From Siderastrea siderea (lineage: Eukaryota > Cnidaria > Anthozoa > Scleractinia > Rhizangiidae): DNA of 64,000 nucleotides. Location: positions 62,001-126,000 of the forward strand of contig CAXIQD010000024.1 of NCBI GenBank assembly GCA_964030785.1, in the 5' to 3' direction. Both the position numbers and the translations under genes were made by a program. The notes below the pieces were generated by a model. The model saw only the letters and a program-made list of their open reading frames with translations, was not told the origin of the DNA and did not search any database. Shown in pieces: positions 1 to 7,347 of this stretch. How positions within the stretch are numbered: position 1 is the stretch's first letter; every line of letters begins with the position of its first letter.

Positions 1-47
1 CGCCAAGTCCCCCTCCACTTCAGGATGACAATGAAGGATTGAAAAGG

Positions 48-761
48 ATGGTGAGAATGGCAACGATCTTTGAAAGCCCTGGGTTTCAAAACCCCAAACC
101 TGTTCTCCCAGCCAGTTCCTTGGACACTATGGTATGTCCTTACCATGAGGTGCGTTTGGAGGCCCGAGAATCTCAAAAGGGATGGAAGTATGTGAAATGT
201 CCCATGCAACCGTGTTTGCTGTTTTGTGGTCAAGATCAAGTTCTGGAGTATATGAAAGCCGTGTATAGTCAACCTCATGTAGAAGTGTTGGACATGTGGG
301 GTGGTTTACAATGCTTTTGCCGTGAACCCGCTACGCTTCAACAGAGTCATTCGGCTCAGAACCCCGATCGCTTGTTTCTGACTTGTTCTAAGAAAACGTG
401 TGGCTTCTTCCGATGGGCCGATCAACCCTTGGGTCCCAAGTACTGGACGTGGTTTCATGACAACCCTCCCAAAAAAGCCGACCAACAAGCTGAACCACCC
501 ACCCGTGATGCTCAAGGATATCCCAAGAGGGGCTATGACATCCCTGGCCCGCCCCCTCGAGTCCAAAGGAAAGAGGACGTGGAACGAGAACGACCCCTGA
601 CAGACTATGAGAAACAATTGTTACGAGAAATTCAAGAGCTCAAGAACCGTCAAGAAATGATGGTAGCCCCAGCTCCACCACCCCCCAAGTACAGTGACAG
701 TGTGGAGAACTGGCAGAAAGGTCTAGAGACCGTCAGTTATGGCCGTCTAGGTCTCTTTTAA
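48..761 (+). CDS. GRF-type zinc-finger protein, probably 5'-partial
   Basis: The first in-frame ATG is at 48, but the frame has no stop back to the window edge, so the gene may start upstream or be spliced. The protein has two cysteine clusters. The second (about nt 310-420) has the GRF zinc-finger layout: C-F-C-R-E, a spacer with N-x-x-R-x-F, then C-x5-C-x-F-F-x-W-A-D. The first (about nt 139-235) is a similar C-x-Y-H ... C-P-x-x-x-C ... C ribbon. A charged, proline-rich C-terminal half ends with a short coiled-coil-like stretch. GRF fingers bind single-stranded nucleic acid in host repair proteins, so a role in replication or recombination is plausible but inferred. The gene ends one base before the next ATG. 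Confidence 0.7.
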   Translation: MVRMATIFESPGFQNPKPVLPASSLDTMVCPYHEVRLEARESQKGWKYVKCPMQPCLLFCGQDQVLEYMKAVYSQPHVEVLDMWGGLQCFCREPATLQQSHSAQNPDRLFLTCSKKTCGFFRWADQPLGPKYWTWFHDNPPKKADQQAEPPTRDAQGYPKRGYDIPGPPPRVQRKEDVERERPLTDYEKQLLREIQELKNRQEMMVAPAPPPPKYSDSVENWQKGLETVSYGRLGLF

Positions 762-762
762 A

Positions 763-1161
763 ATGAGAGAACGAATAAAATTTTTTATCAATGTCACCAT
801 GGAGTCTGTGTGTGATGCGTGGGAGTCTATCTTGTCCCTGGGGCAATGGCAATGTCATCAAACCCTTTGTCAAGTCTTATATGATCATCAACCCGGCACC
901 CAAATCCCCATACCCCCTTGTCCCGAGGACACGCATCCTCTCCACCTCTTTGAAGAAACCCATGTGGACCGTAACCTATATCGATGGGTGGTGTTTGTCT
1001 TATGGTTAAAAGCTCACCCAGAGGCATGGCGATGGTATCGAATCATTCAAAAGGCGCATCCCCACACGGTCCCTACCATATCGACCTTATGGGATGAATG
1101 CCAGAACGTATGGCCCCTCGAAAGAGAACCCCACGCTGGAGTTCGTCGTCCTCATGGTTGA
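763..1161 (+). CDS. Small Polinton protein of unknown function
   Basis: This is a 132-residue open frame just downstream of the zinc-finger gene, overlapping the integrase start by about 60 bases in another frame. A second ATG at 799 sits in a strong CCATGG context and may be the real start, giving 120 residues. The product is rich in tryptophan, histidine and cysteine, with a hydrophobic helix-like stretch (R-W-V-V-F-V-L-W-L, about residues 74-82). I recognise no domain. An AATAAA at 774-779 lies inside its 5' end and may instead serve the upstream transcript. The gene is kept because the frame is open, its composition matches its neighbours and the spacing is tight. Confidence 0.55.
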   Translation: MRERIKFFINVTMESVCDAWESILSLGQWQCHQTLCQVLYDHQPGTQIPIPPCPEDTHPLHLFEETHVDRNLYRWVVFVLWLKAHPEAWRWYRIIQKAHPHTVPTISTLWDECQNVWPLEREPHAGVRRPHG

Positions 1162-2276
1162 AGAAGAAGAAGAAAACCAAGGTTTCGTCAACGAAGAAGA
1201 AGGCCAATGTCTCGCAACAATGGTTGAAGCGTTACCATGATCCTGGTACCCCGGGGAGTTTAGGTGGGGTGCAACGATTTGCTAAAGCCCAGGGTCTCCC
1301 TTTGAAAAAAGCCCAACAGGTGTTGGAACAGGATGTGGGTTACACCTTGCATAAACCCCGACGTCGTCGTTTTGCTACCTTACCCGTGATCGTAGGGGGG
1401 TTGGATGATCAATGGGCCGCGGATTTAGTGGAAGTACAACGTTTGGCCAAACATAATCGGGGTATACGCTACTTGTTGACCGTGGTGGATGTGTTGTCCA
1501 AGTACGCGTGGGTCGAACCGTTGAAAACCAAAACCGGGGTGGCCCTCGTGAAAGCCTTTGAGAAGATTGTGAGACAAGGAGGACGTCACCCGAATCGATT
1601 GCAAACGGATCGAGGGAAAGAATTTTATAATCGGACGTTTCAACGATGGCTGGAGGAGCAAGACATCCATCATTTTTCAACCGAAGGGGATGCCAAAGCC
1701 AGTGTGGTGGAACGATTTAACCGCACCTTGAAAGAACGGTTATACCGTTATTTGACCGCGGCCAACACGTTGAAATTTGACAATGTCTTACCCGAGTTGG
1801 TGCAGGGGTATAATGCCACCCGTCATCGAAGTATTGGTATGCCCCCCGAAAACGTGACGTGGGACAACGAAGAAGCCGTGTGGAAACGATTGTATGCCAA
1901 ACGATTGAAAGGCTACAAAAAACCCCAATTGAAGGTGGGGGATCATGTCCGTCTCAATACGATTCATCGTACCTTTGAAAAAGGGTATTTACCCGGTTGG
2001 ACCGAAGAAGTGTTTGTAGTGCATCGTGTGATCCCTGGTCCTGTCCCCACGTATAAGATTCGCGAATGGGATGAGACCCCCGTCCAAGGTACGTTTTATG
2101 AAGAGGATTTACAAAAAGTCCATGTGTCCGAGGTGTTTCGGATCGAGAAGGTACTTAAGCGACAAAAAGGTCGTTGGTTGGTCAAGTGGAAAGGGTGGCC
2201 CGACAAGTACAATAGTTGGATTGCTCGTGGAGACGTGAAATCCCTTCAACCCCGCAAACGACGACGACGCCGCTAA
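1098..2276 (+). CDS. INT: Retrovirus-like DDE integrase with C-terminal chromodomain
   Basis: This integrase would insert the element into the host chromosome in the nucleus. The N-terminus is lysine/serine/arginine-rich. The catalytic core shows D109 (A-A-D-L-V-E-V), D171 (Q-T-D-R-G-K-E-F) and E205 (S-V-V-E-R-F-N-R), with 33 residues between the second D and the E, a little shorter than the retroviral 35. The C-terminus (about residues 345-385) is a chromodomain with the aromatic pattern V-F-R-I-E-K-V-L and W-L-V-K-W-K-G-W, followed by an arginine run. Chromodomains on Polinton and Ty3-type integrases are thought to guide insertion to marked chromatin. The ATG at 1098 gives 392 residues; the ATG at 1110 (388 residues) is equally possible. 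The gene is intact. Confidence 0.95.
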   Translation: MPERMAPRKRTPRWSSSSSWLKKKKKTKVSSTKKKANVSQQWLKRYHDPGTPGSLGGVQRFAKAQGLPLKKAQQVLEQDVGYTLHKPRRRRFATLPVIVGGLDDQWAADLVEVQRLAKHNRGIRYLLTVVDVLSKYAWVEPLKTKTGVALVKAFEKIVRQGGRHPNRLQTDRGKEFYNRTFQRWLEEQDIHHFSTEGDAKASVVERFNRTLKERLYRYLTAANTLKFDNVLPELVQGYNATRHRSIGMPPENVTWDNEEAVWKRLYAKRLKGYKKPQLKVGDHVRLNTIHRTFEKGYLPGWTEEVFVVHRVIPGPVPTYKIREWDETPVQGTFYEEDLQKVHVSEVFRIEKVLKRQKGRWLVKWKGWPDKYNSWIARGDVKSLQPRKRRRRR

Positions 2277-2282
2277 AAAACA

Positions 2283-3323
2283 ATGACATTGGTGCCCAAC
2301 TCTTCGTTTTACGTGACGTTGATGAGTCATGCGAGTACCAAAGAGTTTCCTGGGAACAAGAGTCATCATTTCAGAAACCGATTGCCTAAACCCATCCGAT
2401 TTGTGGGACGAGGATGGATGGTGGGTATGGTGAGTTTATCCTTACCCACCATTCCCGTGGTAGCGGAAGAAGGAGGCGTGGGTGATTCCCATCCTCTGTT
2501 GTACGTACGATGGCACGAACGGGTGTATACCAAAGACGATCAAGGCAACGATCGATGGTACCATGAACGTCGCGAACTCACTGTGTACGGACGAGATATG
2601 AGAAAGGAGATGGCCTCGTTGACGGGATCGCACTTTTTTCATCAATTGGTGTACCGTTACGTGCAAGCCCGTGCCAAACAAACCGAACCCCTCAACAAAT
2701 GGGCCGAGGACAATGGCATCAAATTATACCCGACCTTTGAATGGACCTCCGAAGGGGATTTGTTGTTGAATACCGTCAATGTGGATTACAAAGTGCAAGT
2801 GGCACGCGTGTTATGGGGCAGAACCTTGGCGCTGAGAATGGGATGGATTGAACAAGTGTCGACGGGCGTGTATCGATTGGGTCCCAATCTCTTGCAAGAA
2901 TTTCATACGGACTCCATTCCCACCCCGACCGATGTCCTGGATGGCAGCAACCAGCCCGCCTTTTGGAAAGTGGATGGGGATTATCTGAACTTGAGTATGA
3001 CGTGTAATTGGCGGTTTGTGAATGTGAACCAGACCTTTCGTCCCTCGTTGGAATTTCCCTCCACGCGTCCTTTGCACGTGTATTGTGATGTAGGGACCAG
3101 CAGCATGGTAGGGGGTCGCATCACCGATCTCTTAAGAGAAATCAAGTACCAGCCTCAAAACACCACCCACTTTGAACCTCGACATATTCAATATATCCCA
3201 GTACGCAACGAAGTGGTGGAAATCGTCGAAACCCAGATGGCCGAAACTAATGGGGATCTGGTGAAATTTGGTGAAGGGCGTACCCTCCTGACCCTCCACT
3301 TTAAAAGGGAAGTGGTGGTGTGA
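2283..3323 (+). CDS. Penton-type minor capsid protein, copy A
   Basis: This 346-residue protein is paralogous to the next gene along its whole length. Shared blocks include the N-terminal S-F-Y-V-T-L ... S-H-A ... E-F-P motif, G-W-x-V-G ... S-L-P, M-G-W ... S-x-G ... L-G-P-N, L-H-V-Y and T-D-L-L-R-E-I near residue 285. Both copies also share the C-terminal R-N-E-V-V-E ... A-E-T ... D-L-V-K-F-G-E-G ending. This matches the single-jelly-roll minor capsid protein of Polintons and adintoviruses, which forms the pentameric vertices. It starts six bases after the integrase stop. The assignment rests on motif memory and on position just upstream of the core-protein and major-capsid genes. The tandem duplication is seen directly. 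Confidence 0.85.
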   Translation: MTLVPNSSFYVTLMSHASTKEFPGNKSHHFRNRLPKPIRFVGRGWMVGMVSLSLPTIPVVAEEGGVGDSHPLLYVRWHERVYTKDDQGNDRWYHERRELTVYGRDMRKEMASLTGSHFFHQLVYRYVQARAKQTEPLNKWAEDNGIKLYPTFEWTSEGDLLLNTVNVDYKVQVARVLWGRTLALRMGWIEQVSTGVYRLGPNLLQEFHTDSIPTPTDVLDGSNQPAFWKVDGDYLNLSMTCNWRFVNVNQTFRPSLEFPSTRPLHVYCDVGTSSMVGGRITDLLREIKYQPQNTTHFEPRHIQYIPVRNEVVEIVETQMAETNGDLVKFGEGRTLLTLHFKREVVV

Positions 3324-3337
3324 AGAACAAAGACAAC

Positions 3338-4381
3338 ATGTCGTTTTACGTGACGTTACCCAGTCATGCCAACCGACGTGAATTTCCCAACAACCAAGCC
3401 AATTCCTTCAAGATTCGTTTACCTCAACCGTTACAGCTCACGGGAGGGGGATGGCAAGTGGGGTTGAGCGCCATTTCCTTACCGGATGCTCGCGTCAATT
3501 TGTATCAGTTGGTGCAGAAAGATGGGTACATGATGTCGTCGATCTGGCAGCAAACCTATCCCAAACCGGGCGGCAAAGACGGGGAAATGATCACTCGCAT
3601 GGGATACGCTCAAACGCTCATCAATGACATTCAACATTTGGATTGGGTGGTGGATGGGGTGAGTTTCATGAAAGCCACCATTGCTCACTTGGAACAACAA
3701 CGCATGGAAACGGCGATTCAAGGTGGTCGGTTTGTCAACGATCAAGGCAAACACATGTACGCCAAGTTTCGTTGGGAAGGCGAGGATCTGCTCATCGACA
3801 ACACCCATGTCTGTCATTGTGGCGACGACACGCCAGGCATTGACATCAATACCAAATTAGCTGTCAAGATGGGATGGTTACGTAAAATTAGCAGTGGATG
3901 GATCTTGGGACCCAACTTACAGCAAGACTTCATGGGGGATCAAATCCCCGACATGACCAAGAACAGCGCTTGGAAGGATATCACCGATAAGGATGGGAAC
4001 CCGGTCTTTTGGACCGTTCGGTCTGGGTTACTGAATTATTTACAATTGAGTATGAGTTGTGGTTGGCGTTTCACCAACTTGAATGTAGCGTTTCGTGCCG
4101 TGGTGGGTGAACCCACACGATCGTTGCACGTGTACTCTGACGTGGCAGGCAGTATGATGGTGGGCAATCGCGTGACTGATTTGTTGCGTGAAATCCAGTA
4201 CAAGCGAGAAGCACGTGGCACCCTGTATTTTGAACCGTTGCACATTCATTACATGTCTCTTCGTAACGAGGTGGTGGAAATGATTCACGTTCAAGTGGCT
4301 GAAACGATTGGTGCCGGAGGAGACTTGGTCAAGTTTGGTGAAGGCCATACCATTGTCACGTTACACTTCAAAAAGACATAA
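3338..4381 (+). CDS. Penton-type minor capsid protein, copy B (tandem paralogue)
   Basis: This is the second copy of the penton-type gene, 347 residues from the ATG at 3338. The open frame begins upstream at a GTG (3320) that overlaps the previous stop. A eukaryotic ribosome would use the ATG, which places the S-F-Y-V-T-L motif at residue 2, close to its position in copy A. Conservation with copy A is strongest at the N-terminal motif and in the last 120 residues (T-R-S-L-H-V-Y, T-D-L-L-R-E-I, R-N-E-V-V-E, D-L-V-K-F-G-E-G). The middle third differs in sequence and has extra cysteine/histidine residues (V-C-H-C-G-D-D). Two diverged penton genes could give two vertex types or a specialised vertex; that is inference. 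Confidence 0.85.
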   Translation: MSFYVTLPSHANRREFPNNQANSFKIRLPQPLQLTGGGWQVGLSAISLPDARVNLYQLVQKDGYMMSSIWQQTYPKPGGKDGEMITRMGYAQTLINDIQHLDWVVDGVSFMKATIAHLEQQRMETAIQGGRFVNDQGKHMYAKFRWEGEDLLIDNTHVCHCGDDTPGIDINTKLAVKMGWLRKISSGWILGPNLQQDFMGDQIPDMTKNSAWKDITDKDGNPVFWTVRSGLLNYLQLSMSCGWRFTNLNVAFRAVVGEPTRSLHVYSDVAGSMMVGNRVTDLLREIQYKREARGTLYFEPLHIHYMSLRNEVVEMIHVQVAETIGAGGDLVKFGEGHTIVTLHFKKT

Positions 4382-4386
4382 AAAGG
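4377..4386 (+). promoter_or_regulatory. TATA-like box upstream of the pX-like gene
   Basis: CATAAAAAGG overlaps the penton B stop codon and lies about 31-40 bases before the ATG at 4417. It has the same form and spacing as the TATA-like boxes before several other late genes of this element. Confidence 0.45.
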
Positions 4387-4416
4387 GGGTGGCTAAGGGA
4401 GTGTCCCAATGACAAG

Positions 4417-4608
4417 ATGCCCAAGACAAGAGTGCGTCGAAGGAGACGAAGAAGGCAACGAGGGGGCCTCTTGCCCCTGGCGGCCCTCATTCCAGCCTTG
4501 ATTGCTGGAGGAAAAGCTGTGGCGTTGGGTGCTGCAAGTGGTGCCGCGAGTTACGGGGCTAAAAAAGGGTTGGAAGCCGCTTTTCGGAAAAAACGACCAC
4601 GGCGATGA
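4417..4608 (+). CDS. Adenovirus pX/mu-like basic core protein
   Basis: This 63-residue protein has an arginine tract (R7-R13) followed by Q14-R-G-G17, then a hydrophobic Ala/Gly/Leu/Pro-rich helix (about residues 18-50) and a basic tail. The order of basic tract, R-G-G, L-P and alanine-rich helix closely resembles the adenovirus core peptide precursor pX and its adintovirus counterparts, which bind virion DNA. Q-R-G-G|L at 14-18 resembles an adenain cleavage site and recurs in neighbouring small proteins, so processing by the element's own protease is likely but inferred. It lies between the penton pair and the major capsid gene. The start has no in-frame competitor. Confidence 0.75.
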   Translation: MPKTRVRRRRRRRQRGGLLPLAALIPALIAGGKAVALGAASGAASYGAKKGLEAAFRKKRPRR

Positions 4609-4623
4609 TGATGATGATGACGG

Positions 4624-4631
4624 TATAAAAA
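4624..4631 (+). promoter_or_regulatory. TATA box upstream of the 4685 gene
   Basis: TATAAAAA followed by GGGG lies in the 76-base gap between the pX-like gene and the next ATG at 4685, about 54-61 bases upstream. It is one of the few TATA boxes here located in non-coding sequence, so it is good evidence that late genes have their own promoters. Confidence 0.6.
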
Positions 4632-4684
4632 GGGGAGTCCCATAAAGCCTAAACAAAACGTTTATCCCTGGTGAAGAAGGCACC

Positions 4685-5011
4685 ATGCGTGGGGGAAGTT
4701 TGACACGATTTCGAACCGACGAGTGGTATGATCAACAAGGCAAAGGAGTGATGACGGATCTGATGCGTGGGGGGCTGCAAGGTCTTATAAGGACGCGAAA
4801 TCCTTTAAAATTGCCTAGTAATATCAAGAGAGGCTTGGAAACGGGTTTGACACGCGGTGTTAAACGCAAAGCCGAACAAGTCCTTAAAAAAGAAATCACC
4901 AAACAAGCCAAGAAAGCGTTGAGTCATAAGAACGTGAAAGACGCCGTGCGTGTGGCCACGGCCTTATTTCCCAAACAAACCAAACGTGCCCGTGATATTT
5001 TGGGAGTCTAA
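4685..5011 (+). CDS. Small basic core-type protein
   Basis: The product is 108 residues, strongly basic, with lysine/alanine-rich helical segments (about residues 55-100) reminiscent of histone- or protein VII-like DNA-packaging proteins. Near the N-terminus Q17-Q-G-K|G21 fits a type-1 adenain cleavage pattern, and an M-R-G-G occurs both at the start and near residue 28. It overlaps the next gene by one base (TAATG). It has its own upstream TATA box. Its context among capsid and core genes suggests a virion DNA-binding role. I do not recognise a named family, and a protein VII-type core function is an inference from composition and order. Confidence 0.65.
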   Translation: MRGGSLTRFRTDEWYDQQGKGVMTDLMRGGLQGLIRTRNPLKLPSNIKRGLETGLTRGVKRKAEQVLKKEITKQAKKALSHKNVKDAVRVATALFPKQTKRARDILGV

Positions 5012-5241
5012 TGGAACCCGTGCATTCACGACCTCGACGGATTCGTAGTAATCGAGGGTTGTCTCAATGGGGTGGACTGTATCCGTTTTGGAAACTCATG
5101 CCACGACGACAACGTGGTGGATGGTTAAGTCCCGAGGTCATGAGAGTCCCCGGGTTTGATTTGAGACAACGTTTAGCCCGACGACGCTATAAAAACCCCT
5201 CACGACGACAACGGGGTACCACTCGACGACGACGCCGCTAA
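5011..5241 (+). CDS. Small arginine-rich core-type protein
   Basis: This is a 76-residue protein, about one third Arg/Lys. It contains two copies of the candidate protease motif, Q19-W-G-G|L23 and Q34-R-G-G|W38, plus a related Q-R-G-T near the C-terminus, and ends in an arginine run. Cleavage at both sites would release an aromatic/hydrophobic peptide of about 15 residues between two basic pieces. The gene starts in the stop codon of the gene before (TAATG) and ends one base before the major capsid ATG. This composition is typical of adenovirus-like core peptides; a specific homologue is not recognised. Confidence 0.6.
   Translation: MEPVHSRPRRIRSNRGLSQWGGLYPFWKLMPRRQRGGWLSPEVMRVPGFDLRQRLARRRYKNPSRRQRGTTRRRRR
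5188..5195 (+). promoter_or_regulatory. TATA box upstream of the major capsid gene, inside the preceding gene
   Basis: TATAAAAA lies within the coding sequence of the 5011-5241 gene, about 48-55 bases before the major capsid ATG at 5243. Its position and sequence match the other late TATA-like boxes. Confidence 0.5.
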
Positions 5242-5242
5242 A

Positions 5243-6643
5243 ATGACCGAAGCTGCCCCAGCGCATCCGCGTTCCGAAGGGACCGCCAACCCTGCCTTAC
5301 GGATTTTCAAGGTGCCACCGACCGACATTAGCATCAATGCCTATCGCATGGTCACCATCCAACCCACCACCACGGGTATCAATCCCATGGAATTCATCAT
5401 TCCAGGGTTGGACGATTTTGTGGATTTGGGACGCAGTTACTTTACCATGGAATTGAGTTTGAAAAAGGAGGATGCCGGGAACTTGGTGGCCAATCAGAAA
5501 TTGTGGCCCGTCAATAATTTGGCCCATTCCATCATCAAACAAATTGACTTGCAGTTGAATGGCACGTTGATCAGTCCACAATCCGACACGTATCATTACA
5601 AAGCTTACCTGGAAACCTTGCTGAATTATGACCGAGAAGATGGCAAGACCGTGTTAGGACCCCAAGGATGGTTCAATCAAGTGGATTTCCCACCGGAATG
5701 GACCAACAACAATACCAACACAGCAGCGAATGCTGGTGCCGGACATGTAGACTACCAGAATCTCCCTGCCAATCACAAAGGGGCCTTGCGCGCCATGAAA
5801 GCTGAAGTGGCCAAGTATGCTGGAGGTGTCACCCACAGTCTCGTGTTTACCCCGCACTTGGAAGTCTTTCACACTGGCAAACTGTTGGTGCCTGGTATCG
5901 AAATCAAGATGAAATTTCATTTCAATGGTCCCAGCCTGTTTTTGAATGGAGTGGGTCTAGCTGGCCGATTACTAGAAGGGGATGTCAAACTACGGTTTCA
6001 TCTCTGCCAACTGCGTTTGAATGACGCCATCTACCAGAGTATCTCTAGCAAAAGACACAATGAAGGCCAAGTGGCGGCTTACCCGACCGTCCGCAGTGAA
6101 ATCCGGACTTTCAGCATGCAAAACAACCTGGTCCGCTTTGATATCCCTAACCTGTTTCAAAACAGAATACCTGACCGATTGGTTGTGGGGTTACTGGACA
6201 GCCGTGCCTTCAATGGAGATGTGACCCGAGATCCGTTCTGTTTCCAGAAATTTGGTCTGACGTCCATTAAACAGATTGTCAGAGGAGAAGAGTACCCTTA
6301 TGAAACCCTCCAGTTAGTGCACAACAATGGCACCCGAGATAATCTAGGTTACTTCCGTTTTCTGCAAGCCAGTGGTGCTTGGTGTAAAAAGAAAGGCAAT
6401 ATGGTAGAACTGCTGGATTGGGGCGAAGATAAAAATTGTACCTTGTACATGTTTGACAATGTGGCCAATGGGTGTGCTGACAGTCAAAACCTCAACCCCA
6501 AGCAAACGGGAGATTTACAACTGGTGTTGGAATTTGGAGCCGCCCCCGGTGTCAATATAACCGTACTCGTGTATGGAGAATTTGAGAATTTGCTGGAGAT
6601 TGACAGGAACGGAGCCGTGTTGTATAACATTTACCAACACTGA
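5243..6643 (+). CDS. MCP: Major capsid protein (double jelly-roll, hexon-type)
   Basis: This 466-residue protein would form the trimeric capsomers of the virion. Early in the chain it has D-I-S-I-N-A-Y-R, N-P-M-E-F-I-I-P-G-L-D-D-F-V-D-L and the signature V-N-N-L-A-H-S-I-I-K-Q-I-D-L-Q-L-N-G (about residues 92-109), followed by Y-H-Y-K-A-Y-L-E-T-L-L. I recognise these as the conserved N-terminal jelly-roll region of Polinton/adintovirus and related viral major capsid proteins. The length fits that group. It follows the core genes and directly precedes the protease, the usual morphogenesis-module context. The frame is intact. It carries no strong Q-x-G-G processing motif, as expected for a structural shell protein. 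Confidence 0.9.
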   Translation: MTEAAPAHPRSEGTANPALRIFKVPPTDISINAYRMVTIQPTTTGINPMEFIIPGLDDFVDLGRSYFTMELSLKKEDAGNLVANQKLWPVNNLAHSIIKQIDLQLNGTLISPQSDTYHYKAYLETLLNYDREDGKTVLGPQGWFNQVDFPPEWTNNNTNTAANAGAGHVDYQNLPANHKGALRAMKAEVAKYAGGVTHSLVFTPHLEVFHTGKLLVPGIEIKMKFHFNGPSLFLNGVGLAGRLLEGDVKLRFHLCQLRLNDAIYQSISSKRHNEGQVAAYPTVRSEIRTFSMQNNLVRFDIPNLFQNRIPDRLVVGLLDSRAFNGDVTRDPFCFQKFGLTSIKQIVRGEEYPYETLQLVHNNGTRDNLGYFRFLQASGAWCKKKGNMVELLDWGEDKNCTLYMFDNVANGCADSQNLNPKQTGDLQLVLEFGAAPGVNITVLVYGEFENLLEIDRNGAVLYNIYQH

Positions 6644-6647
6644 AGAA

Positions 6648-7187
6648 ATGGAACATGTGGCCTTGAATAATGTCCAGTTGGATTATTTAGCCCGAGACGA
6701 CCCCCAATTGAACCCGGTCTTTTACGGGACGGTGGCCTGTGATCGTTTACCCAAGACTCCTGTCAAGACTACCCCGCAAGGGTACATTGTGAATACCGAC
6801 CCACACGATCAACCGGGACAACATTGGTTAGCGGTGTGGACGGATGGAAAGGTGTGTGAAGTCCTGGACAGTTATGCTTTGCCATTGGATACGTACGTGC
6901 AAGCGACCCCGTTACGAGATTGGATCGTCCAACATTGGAAGTATGTAGTGACCAATGGCAAGTCCCTCCAAGCCATTACAAGCAAGAGTTGTGGTGATTA
7001 CGCCTTGTTGTACTTGAAAGCCAAAGCCCGTGGACGGACCTTGCAAGAGTTTTTAAATGAGTTTTCGGATCATGATTATGTTAGTAATGACCATCAAGCC
7101 GGTCAACGCCTTCAACAATTGATTGTAGGCCAAGAAGCCAGATGGTATCAACTTTGTTGTCAACCGTATCATCAATGTAATGCTTAA
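6648..7187 (+). CDS. PRO: Adenain-type cysteine protease (virion maturation)
   Basis: This is a Ulp1/adenovirus-type cysteine protease of 179 residues. The catalytic set is visible: H59 (G-Q-H-W-L-A-V-W), D74 (V-L-D-S-Y), Q108 (S-L-Q) and C115 (S-C-G-D-Y). The seven-residue step from Q to C is as in adenovirus adenain. The open frame extends upstream to an ATG at 6573 inside the capsid gene, but the ATG at 6648, four bases after the capsid stop, fits the family start better. Proteases of this group cut core and capsid precursors at GG or GxG sites during maturation. Candidate substrates are the neighbouring basic proteins with Q-x-G-G/Q-x-G-x-G motifs. An AATAAA immediately follows the stop. 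Confidence 0.9.
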   Translation: MEHVALNNVQLDYLARDDPQLNPVFYGTVACDRLPKTPVKTTPQGYIVNTDPHDQPGQHWLAVWTDGKVCEVLDSYALPLDTYVQATPLRDWIVQHWKYVVTNGKSLQAITSKSCGDYALLYLKAKARGRTLQEFLNEFSDHDYVSNDHQAGQRLQQLIVGQEARWYQLCCQPYHQCNA

Positions 7188-7192
7188 ATAAA
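7187..7192 (+). terminator. Polyadenylation signal after the protease gene
   Basis: AATAAA overlaps the last base of the protease stop codon and is followed by a T/G-rich stretch. It would end the capsid-protease transcript just before the tRNA-like gene. Confidence 0.55.
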
Positions 7193-7216
7193 ATTTGTTG
7201 GAAAAAAAGTGGTGTC

Positions 7217-7304
7217 GGAGTCGTAGCTCAGTCGGTAGAGCCTTTGGATCCCCCTTCGGATACATGAGGAGGGTCGTGCGTGGGTTCGAGTCCCACCGAT
7301 TCCA
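7217..7304 (+). tRNA. tRNA-like gene inside the Polinton with an aberrant anticodon arm
   Basis: The 88-nt sequence has a full 7-bp acceptor stem (7217-7223 with 7297-7303, one G-T pair), discriminator A7304, a canonical D arm (GCTC/GAGC) and a perfect T arm (GTGGG, TTCGAGT, CCCAC). The A box (TAGCTCAGTCGG) and B box (GGTTCGAGTCC) of the internal Pol III promoter match consensus. A run of seven T at 7318-7324 would terminate Pol III. The 37 nt between the D arm and the T arm are about 15 more than normal. The only 5-bp anticodon stem I can draw is wobble-rich with an 8-nt loop. It may hold an intron, an odd variable arm, or be a non-decoding tRNA-like RNA. The anticodon is not assignable. Confidence 0.65.
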
Positions 7305-7347
7305 ATAAAAAGGTGCCTTTTTTTCTAAGGGGTAGTTCGTCGTCATC

